Of a stretch of 64,000 nt of DNA, positions 33,411-42,716 are shown one piece after another (within the stretch, counting starts at the first letter, position 1; each line of letters begins with the position of its first letter). Source of the DNA: Hofstenia miamia (lineage: Eukaryota > Xenacoelomorpha > Acoela); assembly GCA_004352715.1 (NCBI GenBank), contig SCFE01000020.1, positions 1,135,049-1,199,048 on the forward strand, given 5' to 3'. The position numbers and the translations under genes were made by a program. The notes under the pieces were generated by a model. It ran no database searches. It was not told the origin of the DNA and worked only from the letters and a program-made list of their open reading frames with translations.

Positions 33411-36110
33411 TCAACAATAGGAGGAGGATGTGGGCGGTTCTGGTTTAACAGCTGTATAAGTCTTAAGAAGTTGATCTAATTTTTCATATAAAGGACGGAA
33501 GGCAGGTCTCTTCGACATTTCACGACTCCAACAAAGTTTCATTAGGTCATAGATGTCGTCAGGAACATTTTCAGGGCAATCGAGAATGTGACCTTTGCCG
33601 ACATATTGAATTACATCATCGTGATTCATCCCATAGTAAGGCTGAAGTGCAAATGAGAATATTTCCCATAACAATACTCCAAAAGCCCAGACGTCTGACA
33701 TTTTATTGTAGCGATTTTGGAAAAGTGCTTCAGGTGCCATCCATCTAATAGGGATGTGATCTTCAGAGTCAATTTCGAGATATTCTCTATCCGCTATAGA
33801 CTTACTCATTCCGAAATCTGAAATTCTCACAACTAGGTTGTGTGTGACTAAGCAATTACGGGTAGCTAAATCTCTATGAAGATAATGTTTTTCTGAAATA
33901 TATGCCATGCCAGAAGAAATCTGTTGCGCGATTAAAATTTGATCAGCAATTTCTAGAGTGCGATCATAGGATTGGAAAACCGAATTTTTATTGTCTCTGC
34001 CATGGCCACATTCACGCAGAAATTGGTTTAAGTCGCCATATATCATGTAGCTGAATATGAGGCAAAATGGTTTTCCAACCGAACATACTGCAAGCAGCTT
34101 GATCACATTAGGATGGTTGAAATTGGAAACAAGTTTGGCTTCCCGCTCAAAATCTTCATAATCTTCTGAGGTAGCATCTTCTTTAAGCATTTTAACAGCT
34201 ACGACCCCATCATTCATACGGTGCTCTGCTGCACTAATAAGACCAGGCGCCTTTGCTTGAAAAACGCGGCCGAAACCACCCTGGGCGATATCACGAACAT
34301 ATTGAATCTTATTCCTGTCATATTCAAGTTTACTAAAATTAGATTTTGGTGGGATATCTGATAAAACGTTCCTTCTTACTGGACGTTGATAAGGAGAAAT
34401 ATATCGAGTTGATGTCGGCTGACCGTGACCAAAATGAATGTTGGTAATGGAAGCATGTGGGGAAGGATGAGCATATCCATTGCGAGCATGTGGGAAGCGG
34501 TTTGCTATTTGTGGAGAAACAGCAACAGTTGGTGTTTGATACAATGGATTTTCACGTAGTTTCTCCATAGGGATAGCCTCGTTATCATGTGCAAGTTCAA
34601 TATTGCGATTACATCGGCAATAACAAACAGCTGCGAAAACGAAGATGCCTAAAAGAAGCATAATACCAACTGAGAAAAATACATAAAACATGAAAGGCTG
34701 GTCCAAATTTGAAACGACACTAATAATCCTATCTAACAGACTTGGAACACATTTCGGAATATCACAAGTACGTGGAGTATTGGCTCCATTCACGAAGCAA
34801 ACTGGATCCGGATTAAATTCGTATAGATGACGACAGTAGTTCTTATGACCTCGAAGATCGTAATGTGTGATGGAAGTATTAATTTTTCCTTTTTTTACAC
34901 TATCCCAATTTAGACACTGTGCATTATTAGATTCGGAAACGGATCCATTGTAATAATATGCTACATTTTCTCTGTAACAGGTACTATGTACAACATCCAC
35001 AAATAGGTCCAATTTAAAGCAGCCAGCGTCGTCATTAAGTGATGCGCACGCCTTGCTAAATATTGGAGATGTATTTGCTTTTGCGATACTCATTGCACGT
35101 TCACATATAGATTTACAAAGAGGACGACCCACGCTAACACATGGATGAAATATGCTGTGACACAGAGCTATTCTACTTACATTTTTGTAAATCTGTTGAG
35201 GTACATTTTCGCGAAATTCTCTCAAAAAATTTTCTAAGTCAGCATTGGTTGACCAGTCATTAACTCTGGTTTGCGTTATATATTGTGAGCAAACTCCACC
35301 CCTATATTTATAACATTTCTGCTGTGGGACAGGTGTTGTCAGTTCGGGATTCAAATTTGATGGATTTACTGATGTCTTCTCTGGAATGTTGCCACCAGAT
35401 ATAATCACCTCACATGGTTTTGACCGCTTTTTGTACACAATGTTATTAATTGTATTAACAGCTTCACAATAATACTTCGACTCTGAGTTAACGGGTACTA
35501 TCAAAATATTACCATGCCAATCTTTTCTAATAGTTTTGTAGCTATCAAAGCTTACAAAAGCAGAAAAAACAGGTGTATCTCCAGAACTATTCCGAGCGTA
35601 CCACGTAATACTCGGGGCTGGATTACCAGTGACATTGCATTGAAACTCTCGATGCTCATTGCGAAGATTGTTACATGAATCTGGATCGTCATACAACTCT
35701 ACTTCCCATTGTACAATAAGGTTAAATAACTTTAAGAAAGAGCGGTTGTCAACATTGAGTACGCACTCATAAGTAGCGTTATCTGTCTTTTTTAATTTTT
35801 TGAATACCACAAATACAAGACCTTTGGAATATTTGTGGTTTGATAACAATTGAGTTTTGCCATTACCTACCTTTTTACGAAGTAAAGCAGAATTCTCATT
35901 GGCGTTGGCCTTATAGTGACATTCTAATTTGAAATACTCATTGACTTTTCTTATAATGTTCACTGCCTCCGAACCATTTACAAACACATCAGCAGCAGTG
36001 GGATTAGATTTATTAGGATCATCAATAGTATTATGAATGCAGATTGTAGCAGTAAACTGTAAAATAAGGCTAACGAAGTAAAATGAACGAGGCATGGTGT
36101 CACTAAACAT
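33411..36110 (-). CDS. MUSK: MuSK-type receptor tyrosine kinase, single exon
   Basis: A 899-residue type I membrane receptor. Hydrophobic signal peptide at 6-24; Met6 has the better start context (ACCATG). Two Ig-like domains: about 45-133 (C64, C116) and 139-233 (C158, C215). Frizzled-type cysteine-rich domain 266-378. Kringle about 378-454, with GHKNYCRH, PVCF and CDIPKC. Membrane span 473-497. Juxtamembrane NPLY at 521-524, where vertebrate MuSK has the NPMY that docks Dok-7. Kinase about 604-882, entered by LEYDRNKIQYVRDI and FGRVFQAKAPGL, both very close to MuSK; K640 in VAVK, HRDLATRN 745-752, DFG 765-767, APE 792-794. Departures: the first glycine of the GxGxxG loop is A609, and the activation loop keeps one tyrosine (Y777) of MuSK's three. 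No intron interrupts the 2.7 kb frame. ROR or the insect Nrk branch is the alternative, but the kinase reads as MuSK. Likely a surface receptor for Wnt-like or synaptic ligands. Confidence 0.93.
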   Translation of the reverse strand: MFSDTMPRSFYFVSLILQFTATICIHNTIDDPNKSNPTAADVFVNGSEAVNIIRKVNEYFKLECHYKANANENSALLRKKVGNGKTQLLSNHKYSKGLVFVVFKKLKKTDNATYECVLNVDNRSFLKLFNLIVQWEVELYDDPDSCNNLRNEHREFQCNVTGNPAPSITWYARNSSGDTPVFSAFVSFDSYKTIRKDWHGNILIVPVNSESKYYCEAVNTINNIVYKKRSKPCEVIISGGNIPEKTSVNPSNLNPELTTPVPQQKCYKYRGGVCSQYITQTRVNDWSTNADLENFLREFRENVPQQIYKNVSRIALCHSIFHPCVSVGRPLCKSICERAMSIAKANTSPIFSKACASLNDDAGCFKLDLFVDVVHSTCYRENVAYYYNGSVSESNNAQCLNWDSVKKGKINTSITHYDLRGHKNYCRHLYEFNPDPVCFVNGANTPRTCDIPKCVPSLLDRIISVVSNLDQPFMFYVFFSVGIMLLLGIFVFAAVCYCRCNRNIELAHDNEAIPMEKLRENPLYQTPTVAVSPQIANRFPHARNGYAHPSPHASITNIHFGHGQPTSTRYISPYQRPVRRNVLSDIPPKSNFSKLEYDRNKIQYVRDIAQGGFGRVFQAKAPGLISAAEHRMNDGVVAVKMLKEDATSEDYEDFEREAKLVSNFNHPNVIKLLAVCSVGKPFCLIFSYMIYGDLNQFLRECGHGRDNKNSVFQSYDRTLEIADQILIAQQISSGMAYISEKHYLHRDLATRNCLVTHNLVVRISDFGMSKSIADREYLEIDSEDHIPIRWMAPEALFQNRYNKMSDVWAFGVLLWEIFSFALQPYYGMNHDDVIQYVGKGHILDCPENVPDDIYDLMKLCWSREMSKRPAFRPLYEKLDQLLKTYTAVKPEPPTSSSYC

Positions 36111-36198
36111 AAGAAAATCATAAATTTAGAATATTAAATATGAATATTGTTTATATACATTGTACACAAATGCAATTAATAAACAGAACAGATGTGCC

Positions 36199-36199
<1 letters not shown>

Positions 36200-36257
<58 letters not shown>
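36200..36257. repeat. (TA)n microsatellite upstream of the kinase gene
   Basis: About 57 bases of TA lie about 90 bases upstream of the first Met of the receptor gene, inside its presumed 5' flank. No TATA box can be told apart from the repeat. Confidence 0.9.
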
Positions 36258-36260
<3 letters not shown>

Positions 36261-37260
36261 TCAATTTATAGATACGCTGGGGATTGTTGATTATTATAAA
36301 TAAGCTGTGGACATTTTATAAATAAATAGATACGGTGTAGACAGTTTTCTATGCTTGACATCAATTAACAGCATATAGTTTTAAGGTATTACTAGAAAAT
36401 GCCTGCGACTGGGTTGTATTATGCATCATAGTTAGTTGAAGGCCTCAATGTATAATTGAAGTCCATCCAGAGGACCTCCATTTCAAAAGCCTTGGACTAC
36501 AACTTACATGCGTCCCGCAAAGTGTATTTTTACTTGAATTTTCCCGCACACTTTTATTTTCCAGCTATTTATATCACAGCTTGGCTTGTGCTTGTACAAA
36601 TGTTAACAACATTCAAAAACAGTTCCAAATTTAAAGCATCTGCGAAATTCTGACTGTTTTTGCTCACTGATTACGCGATATTCAACAAGTTCAGTTGACA
36701 TATCAACATTATCAAGCATAATAAATACATTCCAACTAAAATTAAACAAGTACATCGCAAATACATTATCAAATTTCTGTAGAGTAAATATTCTATTCGC
36801 CCAAATCGGAAACAAACTCAATATCAAATATATTTCGTGACATCTTAGAATAACAACAGATTAGGTACGTAACTGTAAAATTACAAATTGGCGACTATAT
36901 ATAAAAGTGCTGAGGCGCATTTATAATCAACATAAAATTTTTGTATGGGAACATGTTCTTCTAATCAGCTTAATTGCTAATTTTGCTCAAAGCTTCTGTA
37001 AAACATACTCGAAAAATCATTGTTAACTGGGGTGATATATGCCGCCAATTGTCATGCCAAAATGTATAATTGAAGTTGTAGCACATCTAGAGGCCCCCGT
37101 TTTTTATAGCCGTCGCCCAAATTTGTCCTGCGAATTGTATTTCTTGCTTGAATTTACCCGCAACTATTTTGGTCTCATTTTGTCTGAAATAAAAGTACAA
37201 CAGGCGAGCCAATTAAGTTAGAAGCGAAATAATTTGCTAAAATTGATCAGGTGATAATAT
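36258..37260. other. Non-coding upstream region of the kinase gene
   Basis: No gene recognised. Two related blocks, 36438-36560 and 37060-37160, share TGTATAATTGAAGT, CATC(C/T)AGAGG and a TGTATTT..CTTGAATTT..CCCGCA pattern, so they are copies of a short dispersed repeat. Confidence 0.5.
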
Positions 37261-37270
37261 GGGGCGTGTT

Positions 37271-37996
37271 CCATAAAACACCACCCTTAGAGTTTTTTGC
37301 AATTTTGTTTAGAGCCTTTAAAAGTCAAAAATCATGATTTTTGGTGATTTTTTTATTTCAGAATTTCAATCTTGGACATCTTTTTGAACTTATCCTTAAT
37401 TATTATAACTGGGAAATTCCTATAAATGCTGTTAATTTTTGATTTTATGTACTATGTGTATTTATGTATTATGAAAATTTTTATTACATAATTTAGACTT
37501 AGAACAATATTTCTAATGGTATTTAACCTAAATATTTCAATTACCTTTGTTTATCTATTTTTATATTTTAGAAAATTAATTCTAAACTTGTAATATTTCA
37601 AAAATAAAACCGGGCATAAGTAAAATTTACAATGGCGGACCTTGAAGAGGAAGATAATGGTGTTTTTTTGGATATATGGGACTAAATGATGATCTCACTG
37701 ACAATGACAGCGAATCTGAGGATGAAAATCATCCTGGAGTAGAAGTAATTCTTTGGGATGACTTAATAGGTACATTTTCAAATATTGATTGGAAAATGAT
37801 ACGTTTTCTCTAAGAGGGGTGCTTTATGGAAATTATTAATTGATGTCATATACCTCACAAATGTGGTAATATAGGAAATAATTGTATTTATAGAGCATGT
37901 TTAATCATATATTTATAACTAATACTATAATAAACCCATAATAACTTAAAAAAACTCATACAGCATGTCATTATCTCTAAGGGTGGTGTTTTATAG
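37271..37996. repeat. Three copies of a CCATAAAACACCACCCTTAGAG motif
   Basis: One copy at 37271-37292 faces right. Two inverted copies lie at 37808-37829 (CTCTAAGAGGGGTGCTTTATGG) and 37975-37996. They surround and interrupt the first exon-like part of the transposase relic. They may be element termini or a small inserted repeat. Confidence 0.6.
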
Positions 37997-38861
37997 AAAT
38001 TTTGATATTTGTAATTTTCATTGCTTTTCAGAAAATCCTGACATGTACCTAGGCAATCAACTGCTAGAGGAGCAAGAAAGGCCTATTATGAACTCGCCAG
38101 AACTGGAAATGGATGCTGAAGACAAGCAAATAATTCATGAAAAATGTGTGGAGGTTGTCATTGTAAAAGCAAAAATCATTTCCTAGGTTTAGATCCTGAG
38201 TCTTTGTATCAGTCACGGTTATACCAAAGATCCATGGGTTTGGAAGAGAGATAAATTAGTATTCTTTCTCAAAAACTTAAACTGTCTGTAGAAAAGTGTG
38301 GGCGTTCTCAAATTTCGGTGACATTGCTGTATTGAAAAAACTGACTTTACACTATGAAGAAATAATGGTTTTCAGCCAAAACAACATTCATCGCGTGGTA
38401 TAGTCCCAAAATTTAAAGAGAGATATTGTAGTTGATGACATCTATGCCAGTCAATTTTTTGGACACAACTGGCATTCGCTATAGCATACCACATCCTTCA
38501 TCTTACAGCAAAGAGAGGGTACAATACCTGGACAATAGTGAATGTCATAATGCAACTGTTATTCTAAAATTTTTAAAAATAGTTCCTTTTACGCAAGGAT
38601 TGAAACCAAATGGATAACTGTGCAGGTCAAAATAAAAATCACTACAGATTTGGTTTCTTATTTAGCTTCTGCTCAATAATCCAGTGGTACAAAATATTGA
38701 AATTGGATTCATGCTTAGTGGACACAACAGATTTGAATTTTGGTAACTTCAAAAAGTGCTACCAAAGCCATGATGCATCGACTCTTCTTGATCTGGAAAA
38801 CATTGTAACTAGTACTTCTACAGTAAACCATGTTCTCTATTCAGATGGTTTGCTCTGTTAG
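37632..38861 (+). pseudogene. Relic transposase-like gene with DNCAGQNKN motif
   Basis: Starting at ATG 37632, an acidic segment (MADLEEEDNG, then after a frameshift DNDSESEDENHPGVEVILWD) ends at a donor-like ATAG-GTACAT near 37770. Further pieces are an acidic stretch at 38034-38140, CGGCHCKSKNHFLGL at about 38149-38193, and SYSKERVQYLDNSECHN near 38500-38560. The last is MDNCAGQNKNHYRF at 38610-38651, followed by a WYK..TTDLNFGNFKK segment to the stop at 38859-38861. DNCxGQNKN proteins form a widespread, mostly uncharacterised, transposon-derived family in invertebrates. Multiple stops and frame changes show a dead copy. Confidence 0.55.
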
Positions 38862-39367
38862 TCTGTCACATTGAATTGGTAGAACTATGAATTATTTGAA
38901 CATCGTGTGCTGGGTAGCACATATTGACAGGAAAAGTAAATGTACGCGTACACAGTTACATCAACCAGAGCATATTTATAGATTTTATTTCGGCGTCTTG
39001 CACCAATGTTGTTTCGTGCAATTAGTGTGCCGAATTTTCAAACAATAACCGAGGCCCAACTTGCGGCCAACTCTGGTTTGCATATTACTATAGTCAGTGT
39101 CGGGAAATCTTATTATCATTGAAATTAACTCGATTTAAGCCTACCTCAAATATATGCATTTGTATACGTACACAAACTGTATAAATACAAAACAATCAAA
39201 TTATTTCGAATACTTGTTTTCTACAACGACTCTAAACGGGAAAAGTAGTAAATAATTGTGTCAAGCATATTTATATATAAAGTACTGTAAAGACAAATCT
39301 TTTGACATTTTATTGTAAGTGAATTATTTTTAAAATACACACATTAATAATTTACTATGGCCACAGC

Positions 39368-39404
<37 letters not shown>

Positions 39405-39845
39405 GGTCCGGTGTAACTTGACTTTCGCATATAAGGGTCTGTTGTATCACATTCTTTTCCAGTATATATAAAAACAATTTTTCCGTGAATTTTATTTTAT
39501 TTCATGTTTATTTGAATTGTTTACCATTGGGAAACGGCCTCACAATTCAATTTCTAATTAAAACAAATGCCGCAAAATTAATCTAAATGTGTTATATTCA
39601 TCTAAAGATATTTCATTCAAATTGCTTTTTTAAGACATTCACGCAAATCAATTCTATTTTCAAACCACAGAACTGATTTTAGAGTTTTTGTTTGCAGTGA
39701 TTTACTACAATACGGTTTTTCAAGTTCATATAAATAGAAATCGAATAAATTAGTAGCTACAGTAAGTCCAATATAATAATACCGCGCCGTTTTCTACGAG
39801 TGGGCAGTTTGGGACAAATAAGCTTTTCGTGTTTTTGAAGACATA
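38862..39845. other. Non-coding, nothing recognised apart from a (TA)n run
   Basis: A TA microsatellite lies at about 39370-39402. No supported gene. Confidence 0.4.
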
Positions 39846-40081
39846 TTAACCTCGTCAGCGTCCAAGTACTAAATTTAGTACTTATTATAACCATGTCTAT
39901 AACTATATAAATATGCAACAAAATGTCATGTATTAAGACGCAAAGTGCTAAATATAGGACTAATTATTTATTTATCATAGGAGAGCTAAAGCAAAAAATT
40001 TTTCCCTGTGTATTATTTTATCACCTTTAAAAAAGTTAAAACTTTTTTGTGATTTTCATATAGTGACGCTGACGAGATTAA
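39846..40081. mobile_element. piggyBac-type MITE, second family
   Basis: The ends are TTAACCTCGTCAGCGTC and GACGCTGACGAGATTAA, a 17-base terminal inverted repeat with one mismatch that includes TTAA at both ends. The interior has the palindrome GTACTAAATTTAGTAC near 39866. Its length (236 bases) is similar to the other TTAA MITEs, but the termini beyond TTAA differ, so it belongs to another family. Confidence 0.75.
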
Positions 40082-40785
40082 ATGAGATAGTGAAATGGCA
40101 GTGAAAAATCCCATGTACACAATGTCAATAACATAAAAACTAATCAAGCAATAGGTCCCCAAACATGTTATACTCTATTAATTGAATTAGATAGCGATTA
40201 AAAAAAATTGCGAATATTAAACCTAAATTTTGGAGCTTGTTAGAGATAAAGAACTGAGAAACCTAAAAACTAAAAATAGTAGGATGCAGAACAGTTGAAA
40301 CCCTACAAAATGTAATATAAACCTGTCCACAGGGTAAATATTTATATACATATATTAGCGTTTTCTAGCATACTAATTTACACCCCCTGTTAAAAAACGC
40401 CGACAAATTCACATTATTAAAGTTAGAAAGGGCCAATGCTGTTTATGAATTGCTAAAACATTTGTTTCCGGGGATTTTTTTGTTTAAGGACATTCGAAAC
40501 ATATCCAGGATTTTATGGCAAAAACAAAATGCTTGTAATTTCTAAAAAAAATCACTTTATACGAACAATTTCGAATTCATCCTACTTCTTGAATTAGGGG
40601 GATTTACTTTTTTCAATTCAGCTTTGTGGTTACAGTAGACTATGAACAATGATTTTATTAAAAAAAGAAACCATTTTTACGTATCGAGCATAAATGAAGC
40701 AAAAACAAGTCTTTGACTGAAATAATCTCTTATCATGAGTAATTCAATTTTAAGGGAATGGATACGAATACAACGATCAAGAAAT
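40082..40785. other. Non-coding, nothing recognised
   Basis: AT-rich with no supported gene. Confidence 0.4.
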
Positions 40786-41135
40786 CTATGTGGCAAACAG
40801 ATCACCGTTCTCTTCAAGAAATAAGTGCTCTCTTCTGATGATTGATTCAACAGCCGACCTGTAGAAGTTTGGTGAGATTTCTCTCAGAGTAGTCGTGATG
40901 GTATCTTTGAGATCTTGTATGTCAAAGTTTCGACCTTGTATTCTGTCATTGAGGTAACCCCAGAAAGCAAAATCGATTGGTGAAATATCGGGTGAATACG
41001 CCTACAAAACAATTTCCACTTCTCGCGAAATTACTCGTCCAGGAAACATCGAGGTGAGAAACTGGAGAGTTTGATGCGCTGTGTGCGGCCTCGCTCCATC
41101 TTGCTGGAATATTTCGATTTTTTTGAGCTGAGGAG
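40786..41135 (-). pseudogene. IS630/Tc1-mariner-type transposase C-terminal relic
   Basis: Read on the minus strand, QQDGARPHTAHQTLQFL and a following FPG.VISR block are succeeded by YSPDISPIDFAFWGYLND. The same frame continues through an IQDLKDTITTTLREISPNFYRS helix to a stop at 40786-40788. QDGARPHTA and SPDxxPxDFxxWGYL are the second and third catalytic blocks of this DDE/DDD family. A frame break near 41010 and loss of the N-terminal half make it inactive. Confidence 0.82.
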
Positions 41136-41319
41136 TTATGTAAAAAGTAAACATGCATGATCATGAAACTGAATGGATATTAAGGTTGGAATGGAAATAT
41201 TTGATATTACTGTCAGTTTATTCGGGAGTACATATATGGTCATTTTTAAACAAAAATATATTGTTCATAATCAGCCGTGACTACAAAGCTGAAATGAAAA
41301 AAGTAAATGCCCCCCCCCC

Positions 41320-41489
41320 NNNNNNNNNNNNNNNNNNNNNNNNNNNNNNNNNNNNNNNNNNNNNNNNNNNNNNNNNNNNNNNNNNNNNNNNNNNNNNNNN
41401 NNNNNNNNNNNNNNNNNNNNNNNNNNNNNNNNNNNNNNNNNNNNNNNNNNNNNNNNNNNNNNNNNNNNNNNNNNNNNNNNNNNNNNNNN
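41320..41489. other. Assembly gap (170 N) inside a poly-C run
   Basis: Both flanks are runs of C, suggesting a homopolymer sequencing failure. Confidence 0.99.
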
Positions 41490-41588
41490 CCCCCCCCCCC
41501 ATTCAAAAAGGAGGAATTCGAAAATGTTCACATAAAGTGATTTTTTTCGAAATTACAGGCAATTTGTTTTTGTCATTAAAATCCTGGA

Positions 41589-41624
<36 letters not shown>

Positions 41625-41629
41625 TGTAG

Positions 41630-42640
41630 TTTGAAAGAATGTGTACGCTAGGTATTTTAGATCTTACTTTCAAATATTTTTAGCACAAAATGGGCCGACA
41701 TACAATATGTGCACTCAAAGAACGAATAATACTTGATGTAAGGATTTTGATCACTACAAGTGAGAATACTATATTTATAGATTAATAATTTATAAATAAA
41801 AAAATTGAAAATGGCATTGAACTTCGAAAAAATATTCCACTGTAAAGCAAACGTTCAGAGTACGCATTCACAACCACTTAAATCCATTTTGACATCAGAT
41901 TGTTTTCATTATCATTAGACTAAATCACAGTGTCCTCATCGTTATTCATTGTAATACATTTCATACAACAAATTTGATTTATTGAAAAAAATTAGTCTCT
42001 TTTGGTAATTGACAATAGCAAGATCTACACTATCTTTTCTGAAGTATCAAAATTAATATTTGTGAATTTGTTATACATGTATTTACCTCATTTTTGAAGT
42101 TCTACATCACGTCAATTATATGTTGTTCTGAATGTATTTACTCATACAGTCCATGACATGTTTGGAGACACACCTCATCACAAAATAGTTTTGCAATAAA
42201 TAACAGCTAAAATATGATTTTTGGCTCTAGGCTAAACTTTTCCATTGTGAATTCAAACTTTCGGGGAAGAGACCTCCTGAAAATCATCTTCATAAATATA
42301 CAAAGTATGCAAAATTTATCAAAAAATCACAAATTTTTGTATGAGTGCACCCCGAAGTGTTGTCAGCACTCCATGAATATTCTTAACACTTTTGATAGAA
42401 TATTGATAGTGATCTTCAGGGATAGCTCAATTATTTTGAAATAATGGCCGTATATTCAATGTCAACCTCGTGTATGTCATCACTTTCTTGAGATTCCTTA
42501 AATACATCAAGCATCTAACGACATAAAAACGCACAGAAGTCAAATTCAATTAATTTGTATTGTTGAACATGTAGAACATGTAAATTTCATAGTATAATTA
42601 AGAGAGCAACAATGTGATCGTATGCTAGAAATAAATCAGA
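41630..42640. other. Non-coding, nothing recognised
   Basis: AT-rich with no supported gene. Confidence 0.4.
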
Positions 42641-42649
42641 AGTCTATTA

Positions 42650-42680
<31 letters not shown>

Positions 42681-42716
42681 CAGAAGTCTATTAAATATAT
42701 ATATATATATATATAN

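Noticed and set aside
41153-41629. 158-codon frame with a poly-Pro centre
   Set aside because: It is created by the poly-C run, the gap and a TA microsatellite.
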